From Takakia lepidozioides (taxonomy: Eukaryota > Streptophyta > Takakiopsida > Takakiales > Takakiaceae): DNA of 64,000 bases. Every line of letters begins with the position of its first letter. Positions within the stretch are counted from its first letter, which is position 1. The position numbers and the translations under genes are program-made. Below are positions 43,660 through 52,946 of this stretch, one piece after another. The stretch is from positions 22,194,001 through 22,258,000 of the forward strand of contig CM060731.1 of NCBI GenBank assembly GCA_030704615.1, given 5' to 3'. The notes beneath the pieces are model-generated. The model made no database searches, had not been told where the DNA came from, and worked only from the letters and a program-made list of their open reading frames with translations.

Positions 43660-44559
43660 CACACCCCTACCAACAGGGAGTCGATGTCCTCATCGACTTG
43701 TCCATTTTGTAGAAACGAACATCCAAGTTGTGGCGTCCCACATCAAGGAGTTTGTTTCCGTACCATGGCGTCCCATGGCAAAGAACCAAACCCCACACTT
43801 GACTCTACTCTCCACTAGCTAGTTCGGCCGACTTCCTCCAAGTCCCGGCCAAGGGTGGAGCCTCTCAAGCTCCTCCCAGTGCACTCTTCTTGGCCTACTT
43901 CAAGGCCAAGGAACGATCCTCCCCGAGGATCGAATCGCCTTACTGCAACAACATTGCTTGCGACCGCTCATGATGCCGCTTTTGGCATCACCTTGAGCAA
44001 GGGTTCACCTGGAACCCTCTTTGACTAGGAAGATAACCTTGAACCAACCGTGCGCCCCAATCACTACAATTAGGTCCGCCTTGGAATGTTGGCCTGAGGT
44101 ACGGGAACACGCCGAAGCCGCACTACGACTTCGTGGCTACACGATTATAGTACGTGAACGGAAGCACGTAGCTTCCGCGTTAGCCCGCACTACAAGGCAA
44201 CCCTCTCGGTAGCGCAGTTATAGTACGCGCACGCGCCAGGTGCGCACTAGCACGTGAACTCCCAAAGAAGGCACAAGTTTCCTTGCCCCTTGGATGGGGG
44301 TCACCCGATTTTGGCACTACGCAAACACACGGTTAACCCAATTTACCTCTCCCACTTTTATAAGCTAGCATGCATTCTACACACTAGCCAACCATACCAT
44401 GCATCACCATTCCAAACAAAATAGGACGCACAACATTTGGAAGCCATTTCATTTATAGCACGTTTTGTACAATACAAGTTTTTGCAATCGGATTCCTAAG
44501 CTAGCTAAGCCGGGCTAAGCATGCATTTCCTCCCCCACGCTCCAAGGTTGATGTCCCCA
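43660..44559 (-). other. G4 3' untranslated region
   Basis: About 900 bp between the chromodomain stop and the 3' LTR. No coding similarity is seen on either strand. Confidence 0.6.
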
Positions 44560-45195
44560 TCAACGCTTCTTCCGCTTTTGAGGTCGCCCTTCGAAAACTG
44601 CAACCGCCTCGGATGCGTTTCCCATTTCTGAGGCACGCACCCAAGATGCCTCCACCTGATGATAGCCCTTCCATTTGACGAGATACTCCGTTTCTCGGTT
44701 CTTGAACCTCCTCGACTTAAGTATTGCCTCCATCTCGTACTCAGGTTCATTTTCATGATCCAACAGCATAGGTGGCGGACGCAACACTTGATGCCGATTC
44801 GGACGCGCTTCATCTTTGAAGTAAGGCTTCAAAAGGGAGACATGGAATACTGGGTGCACCTTGCTGTTTGCCGGCAGTTCCAATTCATACACATCCTCAT
44901 TCATGACCTTTCGAATGCGAAAGGGTCCCGCATACGGAGGTACGAACTTCGAACTGACTTCCGGAGGTAGTCGGAAATTCTTGATGTTCAACCAGACCTC
45001 TGTGCCTGCCTCAAACTTCACTTCCCTCCGCTTCCGATTCGTCTGCCTTTCATACCGTTTCCTAGCTTTGGCAATGTTGTACTTTGCGAGCTTCAACAAA
45101 CGCTCGCGTTCTTCCAGTACTGCCGCTACTGCCGGTTCCTCAACGTCCTGGGCGGCCCAACTTGTCGGCACCAGAGGTTCCATAGACCAATACAA
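44560..45195 (-). CDS. G4 integrase C-terminus and chromodomain
   Basis: This 211-codon frame contains the integrase C-terminal GPY/F-type region (FVPPYAGPFRIRKVMNEDVY, HPVFHVSLLKPYF) and then a chromodomain: YEMEAILKSRRFKNRETEYL, VKWKGYHQVEASWV. Chromodomains in this position define chromoviruses and steer integration to marked chromatin. A frameshift separates it from the integrase core (45266-45778). Confidence 0.9.
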   Translation of the reverse strand: MYWSMEPLVPTSWAAQDVEEPAVAAVLEERERLLKLAKYNIAKARKRYERQTNRKRREVKFEAGTEVWLNIKNFRLPPEVSSKFVPPYAGPFRIRKVMNEDVYELELPANSKVHPVFHVSLLKPYFKDEARPNRHQVLRPPPMLLDHENEPEYEMEAILKSRRFKNRETEYLVKWKGYHQVEASWVRASEMGNASEAVAVFEGRPQKRKKR

Positions 45196-45265
45196 AAGGG
45201 GAAACTCCCGTTGCGGAGTGTTCTGTGTTATTATAACAGAACTCTGCTGCGTCTAAGTGTTCCAC

Positions 45266-45778
45266 TCAGTCTGTTAGGTCTGCCGACACGTAATTCCGCA
45301 AGATTTGCTTCACTATGGAATTCACTCTTTCTGTTTGGCCGTCGGTCGTAGGTCGGAAGGCGGTGCTCATCTTCAGCCTCGTCCCCATCTTCTTCCAAAG
45401 TGCCCTCCAAAATTTACTCGTAAACTTTGGATCGCGGTCCGAGACAATATCCTTCGAGACTCCATGATGCTTTAAGACGTGGGCGAAGTAAAGTCGCCCT
45501 GTCTCCTGCGCCGTTGCCGTCTCCTTGGTGGGGATGAAATGACCCATTTTACTGAACCTATCCACCACCACCATGATTGCATCGAATCCTTTTGACAGCG
45601 GCATAGCAGTCATGAAATCCATCGAGACGCTTTCCCAAGTCCCCTCTGGAATCGGCAAAGGTTGTAACAGCCCCGCTTGCTTTTTGTACTCGCTCCGGTT
45701 TTGTTGGCATGTGGTGCATGTCTTGACATACTCCTCTGCCTCCTCCCTCAGTTTGGGCCAAAAACACTCTTTCTTCAA
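45266..45778 (-). CDS. G4 integrase core
   Basis: The frame contains CTTCQQNRSEYKKQAG (end of the HHCC finger), WESVSMDFMTAMPLS (first Asp), VSDRDPKFTSKFW (second Asp) and FRPTTDGQTERVNSIV (Glu). The histidines of the finger lie upstream in another frame near 45800 (HDSPLAGHGGAKRTAALL). The stop falls at about 45266, before the C-terminal module. Confidence 0.9.
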   Translation of the reverse strand: MKKECFWPKLREEAEEYVKTCTTCQQNRSEYKKQAGLLQPLPIPEGTWESVSMDFMTAMPLSKGFDAIMVVVDRFSKMGHFIPTKETATAQETGRLYFAHVLKHHGVSKDIVSDRDPKFTSKFWRALWKKMGTRLKMSTAFRPTTDGQTERVNSIVKQILRNYVSADLTD

Positions 45779-45832
45779 GAGTGCTGCAGTGCGCTTGGCT
45801 CCGCCGTGGCCCGCAAGCGGGCTATCATGGCA

Positions 45833-46867
45833 TTATCTCAAGAGGCTATCTCTGATCCCTCCCTTCGGCACGTAGAGACGCTTTTGCTTATACTGGAGCA
45901 GTCCATTTTGCAAGTGGAACTGCGATTTAATCCCCATCCTCAAGTCCTGCATCACGGACTTCGCCAGCTCATCCTTCCGACAAGCCTTCCGGATCTTCCT
46001 TTGGAGCGCCGTCTCGCTCTTGTACACCAACAAGAGCTGATGCTTTCTACTTAAAGCATCGGCCACCACGTTGTCTCGCCCCGGTTTGTACTGGATATCC
46101 ACGTCGAACACCGCCAAAGTATCTTGCCACCTAAGTTGTTTTGGGGACAACTTGGGCTGTGTGGTAAAATACTTCACCGTGACATTATCCGTGAACACCT
46201 TCATTGGGTTGGAACCAACATAGTGGCGCCAAAGCTCAAGACAGTGCACCACCGCCTTCATCTCTTTCTCGTGCGTCGGCCACCGTTGCTCCACTTCATT
46301 CAGTTTCTTACTTTCGTAAGCCACTGGACGTCCATCTTGCATCAGTACACCCCCAATCGCGAAGTCCGACGCATCTGTATGTATCTCGAACGGACGATCG
46401 AACTCCGGGATTTTCAAGACTGGAGCTTCCGCCATCCGCTGCTTCAATTCAGCAAAAGCTTGGCCACAAAAGGTGTTCCATGCCCAGACTTTAGATTTAC
46501 ACAGAAGGTCTGACAACAGCCCCGCGATCTTGGCGAAATTTCTCACATACTTCCGGTAATAGGAGGCGAGTCCAAGGAAGGATCGCACTCCCGGGACCGA
46601 AGTCGGAGGCTCCCAGTCCAAGATCGCCCTCACCTTTCTGTCATCCATTTTGATCCCATCCTGTGTAATCACATGCCCCAGGAACTCCACTTTTGTGACC
46701 CCGAATTCGCACTTTGAAGCTTTGGCATACAGCTTCTCTTCCCGCAATTTCTGGAACACCCTTTTGAGGTGCTCCAGGTGCTCCTCCTTTGTTTTCGAAT
46801 ACACCAAGATGTCGTCGATGTACACGATCACAAAGTCATCCAACCACTCCTGGAAAAGGCTGTTCAT
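45833..46867 (-). CDS. G4 RT C-half and RNase H
   Basis: The frame has the RT catalytic VIVYIDDILVYSKT, the thumb (FLGLASYYRKYVRNFAKI) and RNase H (FEIHTDASDFAIGGVLMQDG, HEKEMKAVVHCLELWRHYV, FTDNVTVKYF, ADALSRKH). It begins just after a short deletion shared with the end of the preceding frame. The catalytic residues themselves are present. Confidence 0.92.
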   Translation of the reverse strand: MNSLFQEWLDDFVIVYIDDILVYSKTKEEHLEHLKRVFQKLREEKLYAKASKCEFGVTKVEFLGHVITQDGIKMDDRKVRAILDWEPPTSVPGVRSFLGLASYYRKYVRNFAKIAGLLSDLLCKSKVWAWNTFCGQAFAELKQRMAEAPVLKIPEFDRPFEIHTDASDFAIGGVLMQDGRPVAYESKKLNEVEQRWPTHEKEMKAVVHCLELWRHYVGSNPMKVFTDNVTVKYFTTQPKLSPKQLRWQDTLAVFDVDIQYKPGRDNVVADALSRKHQLLLVYKSETALQRKIRKACRKDELAKSVMQDLRMGIKSQFHLQNGLLQYKQKRLYVPKGGIRDSLLR

Positions 46868-46883
46868 CAGCGTGCTAAATGTC

Positions 46884-48083
46884 CTACCTTGCTAACTCAT
46901 ACCTTGTCCTGCACGCGGTCTTCTCCTCATCTCCTTTTGCCACTTGAATTTGATGATAGCCGGAGCGCAGATCGATCCGGCTGAAATACTTTGCTCCTGC
47001 CAACCGATCGAAAAGGTCGTTGATCCTTGGCAAAGGGTACCGGTTTTTGATAGTCACCTTATTCAGAGCCCTGTAATCGACACACATCCGCAGCGTCCCA
47101 TCCTTTTTATCTGCAAATAGCACCGGGGCTCCGTAAGGTGATTTACTCGGCCGGATGTACCTCTTTGACATTAGATCTTTGAGCTGAGTCTTCAGCTCGA
47201 CCAACTCTCTGTGGCTCAACCGGTAGGGCGCCTTGGCAGGCGGTTCCGATCCCGGTATCACCTCAATCTTGTGGTCAACTCCTCTTCGCGGTGGCAAGCC
47301 GCTTGGCAAATCCTCCGGCATCACATCATGGTATTTCTCCAAAATCCCCTTGATCCAATCTGGGATCGGCTCTCCATCGCCTTCTTCCTTCACTTCTCTA
47401 ATGTAGAGCAAAAACTGGGGCTCGTGTGCCTCCTCCACGGCCCACTCCCTTGCTGATAGAAGGTTTATTCGCCCTCCCACGGGATTGGGCGTTTCCGAAA
47501 CTCGTAAGATCTCGCCACCATTCCAACATGGCAGCGTGACTACCCTCTTGCGGCCATCTATGACCGCTCCGGATTTGCTCAAAAAGGTCATCCCCAAAAT
47601 GAGATCCACTCCATCGATCTCGCAGACGGTGAAGTTCTCACATCCCTCCCAACTCCCCAGTTGAAGAGGAACATCGAACGCCAACCTCGTCGCCAATTGC
47701 GGTTCTCCTTTGGCAGAACGCACCTCAATAGAGGCCCCTACGTTAGTTGTCGGGAGTCCCAGCTTTTGTGCCGTTGCCGGTGTCATGAAGGAGTGCGACG
47801 CTCCTGTGTCCACCAACAATGACACGTTAGTTCCGGATATTATCCCATCCACGAATAATAAGTGACTCCCTTTACGCAATGCGCCAGTTTCCTGATACAA
47901 CTCACAAGAATATTTGCCTACCTTGCAAGTCCTGGCGACCACCGCTTCTACCAAGCGACTGATGGTATCTTCCGACAGTTCTGTGGTCGCGCGAGTCATG
48001 TTCAATTGCCGGGGCTTCGTGCACTTCTTGGCCATGTGCCCGGGCTCCCCACAATTGAAACACACTCCATCAAAGGTTGCCTT
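46884..48083 (-). CDS. G4 zinc knuckle, protease and RT N-half
   Basis: Same frame as gag, after an amber codon at 48084-48086. It opens with the zinc knuckle [14 protein letters not shown], then protease ([22 protein letters not shown]) and the RT fingers ([33 protein letters not shown]). It ends RTRYELAR-stop. A normal element continues with about a dozen residues including PFGLxNAPA, so a short deletion with frame loss near 46880 has removed that RT motif. Confidence 0.9.
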   Translation of the reverse strand, partial: KATFDGVCFNCGEPGHMAKKCTKPRQLNMTRATTELSEDTISRLVEAVVARTCKVGKYSCELYQETGALRKGSHLLFVDGIISGTNVSLLVDTGASHSFMTPATAQKLGLPTTNVGASIEVRSAKGEPQLATRLAFDVPLQLGSWEGCENFTVCEIDGVDLILGMTFLSKSGAVIDGRKRVVTLPCWNGGEILRVSETPNPVGGRINLLSAREWAVEEAHEPQFLLYIREVKEEGDGEPIPDWIKGILEKYHDVMPEDLPSGLPPRRGVDHKIEVIPGSEPPAKAPYRLSHRELVELKTQLKDLMSKRYIRPSKSPYGAPVLFADKKDGTLRMCVDYRALNKVTIKNRYPLPRINDLFDRLAGAKYFSRIDLRSGYHQIQVAKGDEEKTACRTRYELAR

Positions 48084-49082
48084 CTATCCGCCATAGGCCG
48101 CTCCACCCGCTTTTCCTTTCGAAGCACCGGGTGCCGCCTTGACTTGTGATGGCCCTCCCTTCGATTTCCACATGCTGTTGTCGCCGCGTGGCCTATCCCA
48201 CTTCTTTTCCGGTCGGACGGAGTCACCTTCCCGCCGGGTCTTCTTGTGGTTCAGCTCCGTACGGCCTTGTCTTTCACCCCTAGGGACATCTAAAAAACAT
48301 TCAGCCCTCTCAATTGCCTCGTTCAAAGTCTTAGGTGGCTTCTCCTCCAACTTCCGCCTGGCCCATGGGGCCAACCCCGCCACAAAGTTGAAGACCATTT
48401 CTGGTTCCGCCATATCCGCGACTTCGAGCAACAGCACATTGAAAGCCTGGACATATCCCCGAATGTCATCTGTTTGCTTCAAATTCCTCATCCTGTCTCG
48501 GGCAAGCCAGGACGCATTGAGGGGCACAAACTGTCTCTTCATCAATTCCTTGAACCCACTCCAGTTCAAGGTTTCCGGACTTGGACCTCGGTCGTGAAGG
48601 CGTTTCTGCCACCATTGTTGAGCATAGCCCCTCAAATAGGTGGGAGCCACTTCCACCCGATCCTCGTCACTCAACTTGGCCGCCCGGAAGTACTGCTCTA
48701 GCTCCAGGAGCCAGGTGTTGAGTGCCTTCCGATTTCGGACGCCCTCAAAGGTGCCGGGTTCCTTAGGCTTCACCTTAAACTTTGCCTTAGTGGAAGTGGC
48801 ATTAGCCGCCTTCAACACGTCTTTCAACGTCCCGCCAAACTGCGCCAACAACCCTTCCCAAAAAGCTGTCGGCATGGGAGGCATCTCTTGGTTTGTCGGA
48901 GCTCTCAAGGATTCCTTGGGCTCCGACTCCTCGGATTCCTCCCACTCTTGAGCGGCCTCGTTTTCGGAAACATGCATCGCTTCCTCAAACGGCCGCCTCG
49001 GTGACACGTCGCCCCCATCGGGCTCACCAGGATCATCATCTTTTGGGCCGTTCCACTTTCGCTTTGGCTTGCCCGACCCCAT
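48084..49082 (-). CDS. G4 gag
   Basis: Start is taken at the ATG giving MGSGKPKRKWNGPKDDD (49082). An acidic N-terminus is followed by the conserved retrotrans-gag region: WLLELEQYFRAAKLSDEDRV, YLRGYAQQWWQKRLHD, FKELMKRQFVPLNASW. It ends at TAG 48084-48086, after a basic GASKGKAGGAAYGG tail. The zinc knuckle and pol follow in the same frame six codons later. Confidence 0.92.
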   Translation of the reverse strand: MGSGKPKRKWNGPKDDDPGEPDGGDVSPRRPFEEAMHVSENEAAQEWEESEESEPKESLRAPTNQEMPPMPTAFWEGLLAQFGGTLKDVLKAANATSTKAKFKVKPKEPGTFEGVRNRKALNTWLLELEQYFRAAKLSDEDRVEVAPTYLRGYAQQWWQKRLHDRGPSPETLNWSGFKELMKRQFVPLNASWLARDRMRNLKQTDDIRGYVQAFNVLLLEVADMAEPEMVFNFVAGLAPWARRKLEEKPPKTLNEAIERAECFLDVPRGERQGRTELNHKKTRREGDSVRPEKKWDRPRGDNSMWKSKGGPSQVKAAPGASKGKAGGAAYGG

Positions 49083-49137
49083 GATGAGGCCAATCCCAAG
49101 GACGATCGCGTACTGAACTCTAAGCTCTGATACCAAG

Positions 49138-49866
49138 TGTCGCGCACCTCACTTCGGTAAACTCCCCTTCAAGTCATAGTTACTCGCTTTGATGCGCGCG
49201 CCTAACTCCCAACTTGGCCGCCGGGCCAACTTGGAGCTTCGGCTGCTCACCGGGACATAACGGTCCCCCTTCGCTCCCCCACTAAACCCTCCACCTATTT
49301 GGGCCTAGTGGAATTCCCTTTGGTAGATGGCAGTCCGGAACAGCTCCCCACTCTTTGGTCGCTTTCCGGCTCGCTCGCTCACTCACTAGTTTTTGGTCAC
49401 CAACGGGCTTGCACCATTCTCGGGGTTACTACTCCCTATATATACTTCTGTAGCTGTCCACGGGGGTTTCACAACCAGCCATGCCATTTTATGGCGAACC
49501 ACCACGAAAACCCTCGACTCCCGGTGATGAGTCGCGGTGAGTCTTGGCCCACTCATCACGGCCCCTATGGACCGTGATGAGTCCCAAGACTCCCCCCGAC
49601 TCCCACCACGAGGTCTCCGCCCCCATGGTGAGTCCTATGCCACCCCCACTAAGTCCCGCTAAGCTACCACCACCCCTTGTGGAGCCACCCCCACCGCAAC
49701 CCGGTGTGCGGGGCTCCACCTAGTGAGCGCCTCCGCCTCCTTGAGTGCCTTGGGCACTCAAGGGTGCTTCAGCCCCCCATCCTATCGCTGCCGCTGCCCC
49801 CACCACAGGGGCAGCCCCTCACGTGTCCCGACCCCCCCCCTGTCCTCAAGGCAAAGGTCCGCGACA
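49138..49866 (-). repeat. G4 5' LTR
   Basis: 729 bp ending on minus in cgcgaca, two bases before the primer-binding site tggtatcagagc. The + strand end at 49866 is followed by the ATAGG duplication. Confidence 0.95.
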
Positions 49867-49871
49867 ATAGG

Positions 49872-50420
49872 ATTCTTGAGGGGCTAGACTTCGCCCGGTG
49901 CTACATTGATGACATCATCATCTTTAGTGCTATGATTGAGTAGCACGAGAGACACCTTCGGATGGTGTTTGAGCGCTTGAGGGCGCATGGGTTGAAATTG
50001 CACCCTGAGAAGTGCAAGTTCTTTCACAGCCAGATTGAATATCTGGGCCACATGATATACCCTAGAGGATTGGGTGTTCAAAAAACGAAGGTGGAGGCCA
50101 TTGCACGCATTCCATGCCCCATAAATGTTAGCAGAGTTCGTGCTTTCATGGGGTTGACAAACTACTATCGACGGTTTGTCAAGGGATTTAGCAGCATTGC
50201 AAAGGCTCTTACCAAGTTGACCAAAGTGGGTCAGGAGTGGCAGTAGGAGGACGAGCAGGAGGAAGCCTTTGAGAAACTCAAGGCTCGATTGATTTCAGCA
50301 CATATTTTGAGGCGGCCTTTCCAGCTACATACGGATTGAAGTATGTTGGGGATTGGAGCAGTGCTCACACATGTGGATGATGAGGGAAGAGAGTTCATAG
50401 TTCTTTTACTGCCCTCTTTA
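49872..50420 (+). pseudogene. G3 reverse transcriptase-RNase H, inverted, second piece
   Basis: It continues from 42935 after G4: RILEGLDFARCYIDDIIIFS (RT active site), then RGLGVQKTKVEAIARIP, FMGLTNYYRRFVKGFSSIAK and RNase H LGIGAVLTHVDDEGREF. Three nonsense codons occur: TAG near 49940 and 50245, TGA near 50338. Similarity ends abruptly near 50401. Confidence 0.88.
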
Positions 50421-50490
50421 CTATGAGATCCAGGGGAGATTCCACGGTCTGTTCCGTGCGATCTCTCATCGAGGTCTTCAATTATGAGGA

Positions 50491-50886
50491 TCAGAAATGT
50501 TTGCAGCTTATAATTTTCCCACCAAACTCAGCCTCATCATCCGAAGCTTCAAGGATAGTCTGGCGCACACTTACAAGGTCTGTTGGTTGAAGCTTCACAG
50601 GTTTCCAGGGATTGACATGTGAGGCATTCTGACATTTCAGGAAATGTCCATCCAAACATGAAGCGCAAAAGCAAGACAAGTCTCTTGTCTTTATGTTAGT
50701 AGGATTGATGAGATCACTTGCATAAACACTATGCATGCTCTGACTTCCCTTGACAGTGCTGCAGTCCCACCGCTTTTCCCGCTCAACAGTTGAACAACAA
50801 CCCACAAGGGAGCGAAGTTGGATTTTCATGGTGGTCTTGTTGCTCAAGCTGTGCCATAGAATAGGTATCTCGGTGAATGTTTTCAT
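50491..50886 (-). CDS. Unknown 131-residue frame with Cys cluster
   Basis: The frame starts MKTFTEIPILWHSL and contains TRDLSCFCASCLDGHFLKC, a clustered C-x-C-x2-C...C pattern that suggests a small zinc site. I do not recognise the family with certainty. It follows the truncated G3 piece. It may be a fragment of another transposon protein or of a host gene. No introns or partner ORFs are evident. Confidence 0.4.
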   Translation of the reverse strand: MKTFTEIPILWHSLSNKTTMKIQLRSLVGCCSTVEREKRWDCSTVKGSQSMHSVYASDLINPTNIKTRDLSCFCASCLDGHFLKCQNASHVNPWKPVKLQPTDLVSVRQTILEASDDEAEFGGKIISCKHF

Positions 50887-52140
50887 GTGAACATGCTAGA
50901 TTTGTGGTTGTGAATGAGATGAGTTACATAGATGGCAAAAAGGAGCACAAGCAAAGCAGTCCCTCAACCATTGGGTGGTCAAGATGTTTTTGGAGGGAGT
51001 ATTGGACCAAAGCGCCAGACTAAGGTAGTTTGGTGTATGTTGCATGTTGATCATTTTAATGTAGGGCATTGTATTTATTGAGAGGTCATCAAAATTCTGA
51101 TTTCATCCTCATGTTTTGATATCCATGTGTTTGGGCTGTTTGGGCAGAAATTTAAACTCGTTCATAATTTGAAGGCTGAGCCTTTGGACAAAGCAGTTGC
51201 ACGGGAAGGGTGTGTGGTGATGGGTTCCCCAACTTCAGCATGTGCATAGCGATTTGTCTTGAAGGAATCGGGGTTGTCATGTATGGAAATCTGAAAGAGT
51301 ACATGAGGGCTGAAAACAAAGTCAATACGAATATCCCATTTCGCAAAATCAACAATTTGTCTCAGCCGGATGAGCAGATTACTCTTGTGGCAGAGTACAT
51401 TTTGTCAAAGAAAAATATGATATAAGAAATTTGGAGACTTGTAGGAGGTTAAATACCATGTGAGTCCAAGAGCAATATAAGTGTGTGCTTGAGCATTGCA
51501 ACGGAGGGGAAAGAACAAGTCACTTTTTGACATTTAACAACATGGTTTTTTGTCAAATTATCAAAACAATCTCCTTTTTGAATAATAGTAAAAATAACCC
51601 ATTTTTCCAAGTGATAAAGGAAAATGTAAACAAAAATTTGTATAGTTTTTTTTTTTTTTTTTTTTTTTTCAAACTTACTCTTTTTTCTAGTTGAATCATG
51701 AACCTAAAATTCTTCCTAATGAAACAAAATTTGATAAACACTAGGTAAAATGCTTTCATTTTGCTTAATGTGTGATCATATTCTGGTTGCTGCTTTGTTT
51801 GATGTATCGTATTTCTTGATTAGTACAAAGCATCTAGTAAAGTGCATAGAAATTTAGAGCTAATTGCCGCGTAGTAAGCCAAAATAATCTCATTGTGATT
51901 TTTCTTCACTAATCATTTATTTGTGTTACATGTGCTTCAATTTTGGTGTCTTGTGCATTTTTTCCCCCTGGCTCTTTTGTGTGGCTTGTTTAGATTTTCA
52001 AATCAATTAACGCTTGCTATTTGCACTGAATACAAACGTGTACTTAATTTAGATTAGAACCAGTGCTGGGTGGGTAAGATTTTGAATGAATGGGGACATA
52101 AGAGTGTTTCCAATGTGGTGCCATAAATAGGACAGACAAG
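50887..52140. other. AT-rich intergenic sequence
   Basis: No gene seen. A run of about 25 T lies near 51645-51669. At 52061 a string cagtgctgggtgggtaag resembles a hAT-type end, but no partner could be fixed. Confidence 0.4.
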
Positions 52141-52452
52141 GTATGAATCAGTGTTGGTCTGGTATCATGTTTTGGAGATACCAGGAGGGTCCCGGTAGTA
52201 TAAAAATTTAGAGATTCCCAAACAAGGGTATGCAATATTAAAGAAAAACCCAGATTTTGGTACGTGTAGGGTATCAATAATGTCAGCATTTCACATTTGC
52301 AGACCAAGCGTGTTGGTATGAAAACCTTGATACCTGCTGATATCAACTTCAGGTAAAGTATTAAAAAATTTCATTCCAGAAAGAAGCATACACTCATTGT
52401 AGCATGCAAATTCACATGCTTACTATATAATGACGTACAACATTATGTACTA

Positions 52453-52578
52453 GGTAGCGCCCCGCAAGGGCGCTGCTACTGGATGTAGCCGAGTTTCTAC
52501 CTACGGGTCGAGGGTAGGGGTCGAGGGTAGGTAGAAACTCGGCTACATCTAGTACAACGCCCTTGTGGGGTAGCTACC
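52453..52578. repeat. Near-perfect palindrome (hairpin) inside the recombinase element
   Basis: Arms of about 52 bp (52453-52504 and 52527-52578) surround a 22-bp centre. The inner 23 bp, gatgtagccgagtttctacctac and its complement, match perfectly; the outer part (ggtagc, caagggcg) matches with a few differences. The centre holds a direct repeat of gggtcgagggtag. It does not belong to either terminal repeat and is not coding. Confidence 0.85.
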
Positions 52579-52946
52579 GTGCATAGCGAATTGGTTCAGT
52601 CTTAAGCCAGGAGGTACTTGCTACCCGGGCACTCAGTTTTTGATTTTGAGATTTTAGTTTTAGGCGCTGGCGCTATTGCACAACGAGCTCCAAGCTCGAA
52701 CTGTGAACTGGGAGCTGCGTGCATGCTACTTCAATAACGTACGATATTTATACACTGGAATGCCTAGTTTTCAAATCCTCTCGTGTGTTTTGCAAAATCC
52801 ATTCTGCTGTGCGATTCATCATTTCTTGATTTCAGAATTGTAGTTGTGGTTGGTGGCGATGGATACTTTGAAAGCGACCAGGACTCTGCTAGGAAGAGGG
52901 ACATAGTAGCTTCTTTGAATAAGATTTATGAGCTTCTTCTGCTGTT

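Larger units (their letters stand above)
42936..49866 (-). mobile_element. Chromovirus-type Gypsy retrotransposon G4
   Basis: Two LTRs (42936-43659 and 49138-49866; ends tgtcgcg/cgcgaca) are flanked by a perfect 5-bp duplication, ATAGG (42931-42935 and 49867-49871). The primer-binding site tggtatcagagc (initiator Met tRNA) lies on minus at about 49135-49124. Gag, protease, RT, RNase H, integrase and a C-terminal chromodomain follow on minus. Excising the element rejoins the G3 RT reading RVMD-RILEGLDFARCYIDD. The LTRs differ at several bases and one small indel (tgtcc near 49840), so it is older than the Copia insertion. Confidence 0.95.

Noticed and set aside
48084-49136. gag start at 49136
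   Set aside because: That frame start is the primer-binding site (ttg of ttggtatcag). The first ATG at 49082 is the more likely start.
52061-52080. Second hAT-like left end, cagtgctgggtgggtaag, preceded by attagaac
   Set aside because: The best partner, ataagaac near 56546, is not preceded by a matching inverted terminus, so no element can be defined. It may be the remains of an older element into which the 4.36-kb one inserted.
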